From: Methylotenera_A sp031369365
GTDB taxonomy: Bacteria > Pseudomonadota > Gammaproteobacteria > Burkholderiales > Methylophilaceae
Direction: 5' to 3'
Assembly: GCA_031369365.1 (NCBI GenBank)
Contig: JANMOP010000102.1
Coordinates: 1-11,676 of the forward strand
Length of the DNA: 11,676 nucleotides
The stretch's first letter is position 1. Each line of letters begins with the position of its first letter. Both the position numbers and the translations under genes were made by a program. Below are positions 6,370 through 11,676 of the stretch, piece by piece. The notes beneath the pieces are model-generated. The model was not told the origin of the DNA. It saw only the letters and a program-made list of their open reading frames with translations, and ran no database searches.

Positions 6370-6693
6370 ATGGACGCACAGGCAACAATTAAACAAACGG
6401 TCACCAGCAATGATGTGGTGCTTTACATGAAGGGCAATCCAAAATTTCCGCAATGTGGTTTTAGCAACATGGCGACGCAAATATTGGATGCCTGCAACGC
6501 GAAATACGTTTCTGTTGACGTGTTGCAAGATGCAGATATCCGCGAAGGCATTAAGCAATACGCCAACTGGCCAACCATTCCGCAATTGTATGTAGGCGGC
6601 GAGTTTATAGGTGGCAGCGACATTATGCGTGCCATGTATGAAAGCGGCGAGCTGCAAACATTACTCGCTTCTAGTCAAAAGTCAGGCGCTTAA
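6370..6693 (+). CDS. grxD: Monothiol glutaredoxin, Grx4/GrxD type
   Basis: A 107-residue CGFS glutaredoxin (E. coli GrxD is 115). The active site is CGFS (29-32) inside MKGNPKFPQCGFS. The glutathione and [2Fe-2S] binding features are Lys21, WPTIPQLYVGGEFIGG (67-82) with the cis-proline Pro71, and Asp84. Proteins of this class bind a bridging [2Fe-2S] cluster with glutathione and pass it on, and they form heterodimers with BolA proteins. The gene directly upstream encodes such a partner. AAGGGA (6357-6362) lies 7 bases before the ATG. It ends 3 bases before murA, so the two are in one message. Confidence 0.95.
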   Translation: MDAQATIKQTVTSNDVVLYMKGNPKFPQCGFSNMATQILDACNAKYVSVDVLQDADIREGIKQYANWPTIPQLYVGGEFIGGSDIMRAMYESGELQTLLASSQKSGA

Positions 6694-6696
6694 ATT

Positions 6697-7968
6697 TTGG
6701 ATAAATTGATTATCCAAGGCGGTTTTCCGCTTAATGGCGAGGTGGTTGTTTCGGGCGCTAAAAACGCGGCTTTGCCCATTTTATGCGCATCAATATTGGC
6801 CGAAACCCCGCTTGTATTAAGCGGCGTGGCGGCGTTAAAAGATATTGATACCACCATTAAATTGCTCGATACCATGGGCGTTAAAATTGCCCGTAATGCG
6901 GATAAAGTTTCGCTAGATGCCAGCGACGTGCAATCGTTTGAGGCGACTTACGAAATGGTGAAAACCATGCGCGCTTCTATTTTAGTGCTTGGCCCATTAT
7001 TGGCACGCTTTGGCACGGCACGCGTGTCGTTGCCTGGCGGTTGCGCCATTGGCTCGCGCCCTGTTGATTTGCACATTAAAGGCCTGCAGGCCATGGGCGC
7101 GGCAATACATATAACGCATGGCTACATACAAGCCAGTACGCTACATTTGCCCAATCGGCGCTTGCAGGGCGCACGTTATTATATGGATATAGTGACCGTG
7201 ACTGGAACTGAAAACCTAATGATGGCAGCTGCGCTAGCGACAGGTAAAACTGTGTTAGAAAACGCCGCTAAAGAGCCAGAAGTAGTGGATTTAGCCGAGT
7301 GCTTGAATAAAATGGGCGCTAATATCACGGGTGCTGGCACCGATGTCATCACCATTATCGGCGTAGAAAAACTAAACGGCGCAACGCACAATATTGTATG
7401 CGACCGCATAGAGGCGGGCACCTATATGGTGGCTGCCGCCATGACAGGCGGCGAAGTGAAGCTATTGAACGCGCGCGCGGATTTGCTAGATGCGGTAATT
7501 GAAAAATTGCGCGACGCGGGTGCTGAGGTAAAAGTAAACAAAGTTGAAAATTCCATTACCGTAAAAAGTAACGGCAAGTTAAAAGCCGTGAATATTCGCA
7601 CAGCGCCGCACCCCGCTTTCCCTACCGATATGCAAGCGCAGTTTATGGCGCTTAACAGTGTTGCAGAGGGCGTGGCAAAAGTAACCGAAACTATTTTTGA
7701 AAACCGCTTTATGCACGTGCAAGAAATGCAGCGCCTTGGCGCCGATATTAGTATTGACGGCAATACCGCACTGGTAAAAGGCGTAGAATTTTTGGATGGC
7801 GCAACCGTGATGGCGACCGATTTACGCGCCTCGGCCAGCCTTGTACTAGCTGGCTTAGTAGCGCGTGGCGAAACGGTGATTGAGCGTATTTATCATTTAG
7901 ACCGCGGCTATGAATTTTTAGAAGAAAAGTTGACGAAATTGGGCGCAAAAGTAAAACGCGCGAGCTAA
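6697..7968 (+). CDS. murA: UDP-N-acetylglucosamine 1-carboxyvinyltransferase MurA
   Basis: A 423-residue enzyme (E. coli MurA is 419). It transfers enolpyruvate from phosphoenolpyruvate to UDP-GlcNAc, the first committed step of peptidoglycan synthesis, in the cytoplasm. Key residues are Lys22 in SGAKNAALPIL, Cys116 in SLPGGCAIGSRP (the catalytic and fosfomycin-target cysteine, E. coli Cys115), Asp311 in HPAFPTDMQAQF (E. coli Asp305) and Arg403 in DRGYE (E. coli Arg397). Presence of Cys116 predicts normal sensitivity of the enzyme to fosfomycin. The start codon is TTG at 6697: it gives the family N-terminus MDKLIIQG, and no ATG is available nearby. A weak AGGCG (6684-6688), within grxD, precedes it by 8 bases. 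It lies 3 bases after the grxD stop. Confidence 0.97.
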   Translation: MDKLIIQGGFPLNGEVVVSGAKNAALPILCASILAETPLVLSGVAALKDIDTTIKLLDTMGVKIARNADKVSLDASDVQSFEATYEMVKTMRASILVLGPLLARFGTARVSLPGGCAIGSRPVDLHIKGLQAMGAAIHITHGYIQASTLHLPNRRLQGARYYMDIVTVTGTENLMMAAALATGKTVLENAAKEPEVVDLAECLNKMGANITGAGTDVITIIGVEKLNGATHNIVCDRIEAGTYMVAAAMTGGEVKLLNARADLLDAVIEKLRDAGAEVKVNKVENSITVKSNGKLKAVNIRTAPHPAFPTDMQAQFMALNSVAEGVAKVTETIFENRFMHVQEMQRLGADISIDGNTALVKGVEFLDGATVMATDLRASASLVLAGLVARGETVIERIYHLDRGYEFLEEKLTKLGAKVKRAS

Positions 7969-7971
7969 AAC

Positions 7972-8131
7972 TTTTAGCCACAGATGAACACAGATAAACA
8001 CGGATGCTTTCGGTTCTAAATTGTGAGATTGTGGGTTTGTTTGAGTGGGCTATTAACTACAATAGTCATCATTTTATTGATTAAAAATTAAAGGGTTATC
8101 TGTGTCTATGTGTGTTTATCTGTGGCTAAAA
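7972..8131. repeat. Inverted-arm repeat element 1, between murA and hisG
   Basis: The left arm (7972-8005) and the right arm (8098-8131) are 34 bases each and match as reverse complements at 30 of 34 positions. Two of the four differences still allow G-U pairs in RNA. Both arms begin, from outside, with TTTTAGCCACAGAT and continue in 10-base units (CACAGATGAA, CACAGATAAA, CACGGAT). The 92-base middle is unrelated to that of the other elements; it contains TTGTTT (8037-8042) and TACAAT (8058-8063) with 15 bases between, a weak promoter candidate for hisG. There is no transposase and no clear target-site duplication. The right arm ends 5 bases before the hisG ATG. Confidence 0.85.
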
Positions 8132-8136
8132 TAAAT

Positions 8137-8778
8137 ATGATTACCATTGCACTTTCTAAAGGCAGAATATTCGAAGAAACCACGCCATTGCTGGCGGCGG
8201 CGGGTATTGTCGCGGCTGAAGATCCTGAATCATCACGTAAGCTGATTATTGGTACTAATCGTGATGATGTGCGGCTAATTATCGTACGCGCCACCGACGT
8301 GCCCACTTATGTGCAATACGGCGCGGCTGATTTGGGCATTGCGGGTAAAGATGTGCTGGACGAACACGGCGGTGAAGGCCTGTATCAGCCGCTAGATTTA
8401 CAAATTGCCAAGTGCAAAATGATGGTGGCGGTGCGTGAAGGTTTTGATTACGAGGCTAGTATCCGTCAAGGCGCGCGTCTAAAAGTAGTGACTAAATATG
8501 TAAAAGTCGCGCGCGAACACTTTGCCGCCAAGGGCATGCATGTTGATTTAATTAAGCTTTATGGCAGCATGGAACTTGGCCCCTTGGTAGGCTTAGCCGA
8601 TGCAATCGTCGATTTGGTCAGCACTGGTAACACCTTGCGCGCGAACAACCTCAAAGCTGTTGAAGAAGTCGGCGACATTAGCTCGCGCTTAATCGTCAAT
8701 CAAGCCTCGCTAAAGCTAAATCGCGCACAATTACAGCCGATTATTGAAGCTTTTAGCATGGCTGTAAAAACTAATTAG
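8137..8778 (+). CDS. hisG: ATP phosphoribosyltransferase catalytic subunit, short form HisG
   Basis: A 213-residue enzyme that joins ATP and PRPP in the first step of histidine synthesis. It shows the N-terminus MITIALSKGRIFEET, ADLGIAGKDVL (64-74) and the PRPP-binding segment DLVSTGNTLRANNL (159-172). The C-terminal regulatory domain of the roughly 300-residue long form is absent. Short HisG works as an octamer with HisZ, which also carries feedback control by histidine; hisZ is not in this window. I use ATG 8137, because an in-frame GTG at 8110 would translate part of the upstream repeat and gives residues foreign to the family. No Shine-Dalgarno sequence precedes 8137. The TAG stop (8776-8778) is part of the next repeat arm. 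Confidence 0.95.
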   Translation: MITIALSKGRIFEETTPLLAAAGIVAAEDPESSRKLIIGTNRDDVRLIIVRATDVPTYVQYGAADLGIAGKDVLDEHGGEGLYQPLDLQIAKCKMMVAVREGFDYEASIRQGARLKVVTKYVKVAREHFAAKGMHVDLIKLYGSMELGPLVGLADAIVDLVSTGNTLRANNLKAVEEVGDISSRLIVNQASLKLNRAQLQPIIEAFSMAVKTN

Positions 8779-8857
8779 CCACAGATGAACGCAGATGCAC
8801 ACCGATAATGCAAATCTGTTTATTTATCTGTGTATATCTGTGTCCATCTGTGGCTAA
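8775..8857. repeat. Inverted-arm repeat element 2, between hisG and hisD
   Basis: The left arm (8775-8806) and the right arm (8826-8857) match as reverse complements at 27 of 32 positions, with a spacer of 19 bases. Same family as the element before hisG: the outer ends read TTAGCCACAGATG. The right arm carries one additional degenerate unit, starting at 8814 (ATCTGTTTATTT), before its regular ATCTGTGTAT and ATCTGTGTCC units. The hisG stop codon TAG is formed by the first bases of the left arm. In RNA it would fold into a long hairpin directly behind hisG. The hisD ribosome site lies outside it. Confidence 0.85.
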
Positions 8858-8882
8858 ACAGGATTTTTGAAGGTATTAAGCA

Positions 8883-10181
8883 ATGAAAATTAGACGTTTA
8901 TCCACCAATGACTCCTCTTTTGACGCTGATTTAAAAGCGCTATTGGCGTTTGAAACTGCACAAGATGATTCTATTGATGTGGTTGTGGCTGGCATCTTAA
9001 AAGATGTAAAAACCCGTGGCGATGCGGCGGTGCTGGAATACACCAATAAGTTTGATAAAACTAATGCGACAACTTTGACTGAACTGGAAATCGGCAAAGC
9101 AGAACTAAACGCTGCATTAAGCGGCCTACCAGCCAATCAGCGTGCGGCTTTGCAGGCAGCGGCGGATAGAGTAAAAAACTATCACGAAAAACAAGTGATG
9201 CAATCTTGGCAATATACCGAAGCAGACGGCACGATTTTGGGTCAGCAAGTTACCGCGCTAGATCGCGTGGGTTTATACGTGCCAGGTGGCAAAGCGGCGT
9301 ATCCTTCTAGCGTGTTGATGAACGCGATTCCCGCAAAAGTAGCGGGTGTGGGTGAGTTAATTATGGTCGTGCCAACGCCAAACGGCGAGCGCAATCAGTT
9401 GGTATTGGCGGCCGCCGCTATTTCTGGCGTTGATCGCGTATTTTGCATTGGCGGCGCACAAGCGGTAGGTGCGCTGGCGTATGGCACACAAACAATCCCG
9501 CAAGTGGATAAAATCACAGGCCCAGGCAACGCCTATGTGGCTGCCGCCAAGCGGCGGGTGTTTGGCGTGGTGGGCATTGATATGGTGGCAGGGCCAAGCG
9601 AGATTTTGGTGATTTGCGATGGTAAAACCGACCCCGATTGGATTGCCATGGATTTGTTTAGCCAAGCCGAGCATGATGAGTTGGCACAAGCGATTTTGCT
9701 TTCACCCGATGCAGAATTTTTAGACAAAGTGGCTGTCAGCATGGCTAGGCTGGTAGAAACGATGCCACGCAAAGACATTATCAGCACCTCTATTAGCGAC
9801 CGTGGCGCGTTGATTTTGACAAAAAGTTTGGATGAAGCGATTGAAATTAGCAATTATATTGCGCCCGAACACTTGGAATTGTCAGTCGAAAATCCGCTAG
9901 AAATGAGCAAAAAAATTAAACACGCGGGCGCGATTTTTATGGGGCGCGATACCTGCGAGGCGCTTGGCGACTACTGTGCAGGGCCAAACCACGTATTGCC
10001 AACCAGCCGCACAGCGCGGTTTAGCTCGCCCCTAGGTGTTTATGATTTTCAAAAACGCTCAAGCTTAATTATGGTGTCGCAAGCGGGCGCACAAAAGCTA
10101 GGTAAAATCGCCTCAACCTTAGCCAATGGCGAAGGTTTGCAGGCGCATGCAAAATCGGCAGAATATCGTTTAAAAAACTGA
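8883..10181 (+). CDS. hisD: Histidinol dehydrogenase HisD
   Basis: A 432-residue enzyme (E. coli HisD is 434) that oxidises L-histidinol to L-histidine in two NAD-dependent steps. Features include DRVGLYVPGGKAAYPSSVLM (127-146), GPGNAYVAAAK (213-223) and MVAGPSEILV (234-243). The zinc ligands by family are Gln261 and His264 in SQAEHDE, Asp363 in LGDYCAGPNH and His422 in LQAHAKSAEYR. The catalytic pair Glu329-His330 lies in APEHLE. GAAGG (8869-8873), 9 bases before the ATG, makes this the only one of the three his genes here with a clear Shine-Dalgarno sequence. Full length, no breaks. Confidence 0.97.
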   Translation: MKIRRLSTNDSSFDADLKALLAFETAQDDSIDVVVAGILKDVKTRGDAAVLEYTNKFDKTNATTLTELEIGKAELNAALSGLPANQRAALQAAADRVKNYHEKQVMQSWQYTEADGTILGQQVTALDRVGLYVPGGKAAYPSSVLMNAIPAKVAGVGELIMVVPTPNGERNQLVLAAAAISGVDRVFCIGGAQAVGALAYGTQTIPQVDKITGPGNAYVAAAKRRVFGVVGIDMVAGPSEILVICDGKTDPDWIAMDLFSQAEHDELAQAILLSPDAEFLDKVAVSMARLVETMPRKDIISTSISDRGALILTKSLDEAIEISNYIAPEHLELSVENPLEMSKKIKHAGAIFMGRDTCEALGDYCAGPNHVLPTSRTARFSSPLGVYDFQKRSSLIMVSQAGAQKLGKIASTLANGEGLQAHAKSAEYRLKN

Positions 10182-10338
10182 TTTTAGCCACAGATAAACA
10201 CAGATATACACGGATAAAATCTCATAATTAAAGTCCATTTGTAGTATTTTCAAATTTCAGATGAATGATTAGAGCTCAAAAAAATGTTAAATTTACTAAA
10301 TAATATCTGTGTGCATCTGTGTTTATCTGCGGCTAAAA
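10182..10338. repeat. Inverted-arm repeat element 3, between hisD and hisC
   Basis: The left arm (10182-10215) starts immediately after the hisD stop and the right arm (10305-10338) ends 3 bases before the hisC ATG, so the element fills virtually the whole gap. The arms are 34 bases and match as reverse complements at 30 of 34 positions. Units are CACAGATAAA, CACAGATATA, CACGGAT on the left. The 89-base, AT-rich middle shows no obvious similarity to that of the element before hisG, and I see no open reading frame or convincing promoter in it. Confidence 0.85.
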
Positions 10339-10341
10339 AAC

Positions 10342-11406
10342 ATGAGTAAATTTTGGAGCGATGTTGTTCACAAGCTCACGCCTTACGTGCCAGGCGAGCA
10401 GCCTAAGCTTAATAATCTGGTTAAACTCAATACCAACGAGAATCCTTATGGTCCCAGCCCCAAGGTAATAGCCGCATTACAGGCAGAAGCCGCTGAAACG
10501 CTACGCCTTTACCCTGATCCCAATTCTGATAAATTAAAAGCGGCTATTGCAAGCTACCATCAGCTAAACCCAAACCAAGTATTTGTTGGGAATGGTTCGG
10601 ATGAAGTGTTGGCGCATGTGTTTCAGGCGCTACTCAAGCATGACAGGCCCTTACTTTTCCCCGATATTAGCTACAGTTTTTACCCCGTTTATTGCGGTTT
10701 ATATGGTATTGAATCTGAGACAATTGCGCTCAATGCCAGCTTTGAAATCGACGTAAATGATTACGACAGACCCAACGGCGGCATTATTTTCCCTAACCCG
10801 AATGCGCCAACTGGCGTGCCTTTGGCATTATCAGAAATTGAGAAGCTGCTAAAAATCAATACGGAATCTGTTGTGGTCATTGACGAAGCTTACGTGGATT
10901 TTGGCACGGAGTCTGCCGTTAAGTTAATCAGCACTTACCCGAATTTATTAGTCACGCAAACTTTCTCAAAAGCACGCTCCTTAGCGGGCTTACGCGTTGG
11001 CTTTGCACTTGGTCATTCCAGTTTAATTGCAGCGCTCGTTCGTGTGAAAGATAGCTTCAATTCTTATCCTATTGATCGTTTTGCTGAGGCGGGCGCAGTG
11101 GCAGCCATGCAAGATACTGCTTATTTTGAGCAAACACGCGACAAAGTAATCGCCTCGAGAGCCCTGTTAATAAAGGGTTTGCAGGCGCTTGATTTTGAAG
11201 TGTTACCATCTGGCGCTAACTTTATTTTTGCAAAACATATATCACGAGATGGCGCGGAACTCACTGAAAAACTGCGTGAAAAGAACATTGTTATTCGGCA
11301 CTTTAAAAAACCTGCGCGCATATCGCCTTATTTGCGCATCACTATTGGCACAGATGCTGAAATCAAACAAATTTTAGCGGCGCTTAGTGTCATCATTAAT
11401 GGCTAA
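10342..11406 (+). CDS. hisC: Histidinol-phosphate aminotransferase HisC
   Basis: A 354-residue fold-type I PLP enzyme (E. coli HisC is 356). It converts imidazole-acetol phosphate and glutamate to histidinol phosphate and 2-oxoglutarate. Visible are KLNTNENPYGPSP (28-40), GNGSDEVL (83-90), PNPNAPTG with Asn154 (151-158), the PLP-binding Asp181 and Tyr184 in DEAYVDF, the Schiff-base Lys210 in TFSKARSLAGLRVG with Arg218, and the substrate-carboxylate Arg332 in YLRITIG. I use ATG 10342; the in-frame GTG at 10309 lies inside the repeat arm and adds 11 unrelated residues. No Shine-Dalgarno sequence is visible. No terminator hairpin follows the gene before the next promoter region. Confidence 0.96.
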   Translation: MSKFWSDVVHKLTPYVPGEQPKLNNLVKLNTNENPYGPSPKVIAALQAEAAETLRLYPDPNSDKLKAAIASYHQLNPNQVFVGNGSDEVLAHVFQALLKHDRPLLFPDISYSFYPVYCGLYGIESETIALNASFEIDVNDYDRPNGGIIFPNPNAPTGVPLALSEIEKLLKINTESVVVIDEAYVDFGTESAVKLISTYPNLLVTQTFSKARSLAGLRVGFALGHSSLIAALVRVKDSFNSYPIDRFAEAGAVAAMQDTAYFEQTRDKVIASRALLIKGLQALDFEVLPSGANFIFAKHISRDGAELTEKLREKNIVIRHFKKPARISPYLRITIGTDAEIKQILAALSVIING

Positions 11407-11439
11407 GTTCTAAATTTATGATAAATTGTAACTAAATTG

Positions 11440-11469
11440 TTGAAAAATATCATGAATAGCGGTTATGAT
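11440..11469 (+). promoter_or_regulatory. Candidate sigma-70 promoter of the hexulose-phosphate synthase gene
   Basis: TTGAAA (11440-11445) and TATGAT (11464-11469) are 18 bases apart, both one base from consensus. A start near 11476 would give a leader of about 120 bases. A small AT dyad AATTTA-TGA-TAAATT (11413-11427) lies just upstream. The 188-base gap to hisC is AT-rich and has no coding potential, which fits a stand-alone control region for a highly expressed one-carbon gene. Confidence 0.55.
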
Positions 11470-11475
11470 GCTGAA

Positions 11476-11546
11476 ATGTACAAAATGTGCAAATAATATT
11501 TTGTAAAATTTAATTTAATTAACCTAAAACAATTACTACAAAATGT
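11476..11546. repeat. Repeated TACAAAAT motifs in the leader of the hexulose-phosphate synthase gene
   Basis: TACAAAATGT occurs exactly at 11479-11488 and again at 11537-11546, and its reverse form ATTTTGTA lies at 11498-11505, making an 8-base inverted repeat with the first copy. The first copy is also inside a tandem 9-mer, ATGTACAAA/ATGTGCAAA (11476-11493). The region is very AT-rich, so some repetition is expected by chance. It could be operator sites or leader RNA structure. Confidence 0.45.
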
Positions 11547-11579
11547 TAAATTTTTAATCGAATATTTTAGAGTAAGCTC

Positions 11580-11585
11580 AGAGGA
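11580..11585 (+). promoter_or_regulatory. Strong Shine-Dalgarno sequence of the hexulose-phosphate synthase gene
   Basis: AGAGGA lies 9 bases before the ATG at 11595. It is one of the best ribosome sites in the window and fixes the start of the partial gene. Confidence 0.8.
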
Positions 11586-11594
11586 ATAAACACC

Positions 11595-11676
11595 ATGGCA
11601 CAAACCCAAATGGCACTAGATTCACTAGATTTTGACGCAACCGTTGCGTTGGCAACTAAAGTGGCACCACATGTAG
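11595..11676 (+). CDS. hps: 3-hexulose-6-phosphate synthase, N-terminal part (cut by window end)
   Basis: Only 27 codons are visible (MAQTQMALDSLDFDATVALA, then TKVAPHV). This agrees almost residue for residue with the N-terminus I remember for 3-hexulose-6-phosphate synthase of RuMP methylotrophs such as Methylomonas aminofaciens (MALTQMALDSLDFDATVALA). The enzyme is a TIM barrel of the OMP decarboxylase superfamily; it adds formaldehyde to ribulose 5-phosphate to form hexulose 6-phosphate, the entry reaction of the RuMP cycle, in the cytoplasm. The visible part covers the first strand and helix only; catalytic residues lie beyond the window. It has its own promoter candidate and a strong Shine-Dalgarno sequence. 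Also named hxlA or rmpA. Confidence 0.88.
   Translation, partial: MAQTQMALDSLDFDATVALATKVAPHV

Noticed and set aside
7972..8131. Insertion sequence remnant
   Set aside because: No transposase fragment lies between the arms, no clear target-site duplication is seen, and the middles of the elements do not match each other.
8110..8136. Longer hisG starting at GTG 8110
   Set aside because: The added residues are translated from the repeat arm and are foreign to the HisG family, whose N-terminus is MITIALSKGR.
9357..9853. Minus-strand frames inside hisD, and similar ones in murA, mlaE and mlaF
   Set aside because: They are shadows of strongly conserved + strand genes, with no ribosome site and no family features.
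7972..10338. CRISPR array in the his region
   Set aside because: The repeats are inverted pairs with very unequal spacing and whole genes between them, not direct repeats with uniform spacers, and no cas genes are present.
10309..10341. Longer hisC starting at GTG 10309
   Set aside because: The added residues come from the repeat arm; MSKFW at 10342 is a natural HisC start.
11407..11594. Riboswitch in the leader before the hexulose-phosphate synthase gene
   Set aside because: The leader is AT-rich, with only short weak stems and no GC-rich conserved core of any riboswitch class I recognise.

Overview
The window looks like chromosomal DNA from a methylotrophic betaproteobacterium of the Methylophilaceae (Methylotenera/Methylophilus/Methylobacillus relatives). 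Two observations support this. The last 82 bases begin a gene whose 27 visible residues match the N-terminus I know for 3-hexulose-6-phosphate synthase of ribulose-monophosphate (RuMP) pathway methylotrophs. The backbone order mla genes - ABC exporter - BolA-like - murA - hisG - hisD - hisC is also familiar from betaproteobacteria. Every gene I accept lies on the + strand, and coding is dense. No stretch over 300 bases lacks a gene.

Layout. (1) Bases 1-870 hold a lone type IV prepilin-like gene with a textbook sigma-54 promoter and its own terminator. (2) Bases 880-960 hold two head-to-head copies of a short intergenic repeat. (3) Bases 975-4300 hold a complete mlaFEDCB operon for phospholipid transport across the periplasm, with a promoter in front and a terminator behind. 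(4) Bases 4320-6019 hold an ATPase/permease pair of the ABC-2 export type (YadG/YadH-like) with overlapping genes. (5) Bases 6059-7968 hold ibaG (BolA family), grxD (monothiol CGFS glutaredoxin) and murA, which starts with TTG. (6) Bases 8137-11406 hold hisG (short, HisZ-dependent form), hisD and hisC. (7) Bases 11407-11676 hold an AT-rich control region and the start of the RuMP gene.

How the genes work together. The middle of the window is largely cell-envelope biology: lipid transport, an exporter and the first committed step of peptidoglycan synthesis. BolA and glutaredoxin are a known iron-sulfur partner pair and lie side by side here. The his genes supply steps 1, 7 (of the usual numbering) and 10 of histidine synthesis; the remaining his genes are not in the window. 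The cluster then gives way to one-carbon assimilation.

The most unusual structure is in the non-coding DNA. The three gaps murA-hisG, hisG-hisD and hisD-hisC are each almost filled by a pair of 32-34 base inverted arms of one repeat family, built from 10-base units of the type CACAGATRAA. One arm supplies the hisG stop codon. Two arms end only 3-5 bases before the start codons of hisC and hisG, which lack a recognisable Shine-Dalgarno sequence. Two other repeat families occur at 882-956 and 6310-6342, and a perfect 10-base dyad spans the stop codon of the ABC permease. I found no phage, transposase, CRISPR, defence system or tRNA/rRNA gene. The protein-coding genes belong to known families, so I do not claim a new protein system; the intergenic repeats are the part most worth following up.
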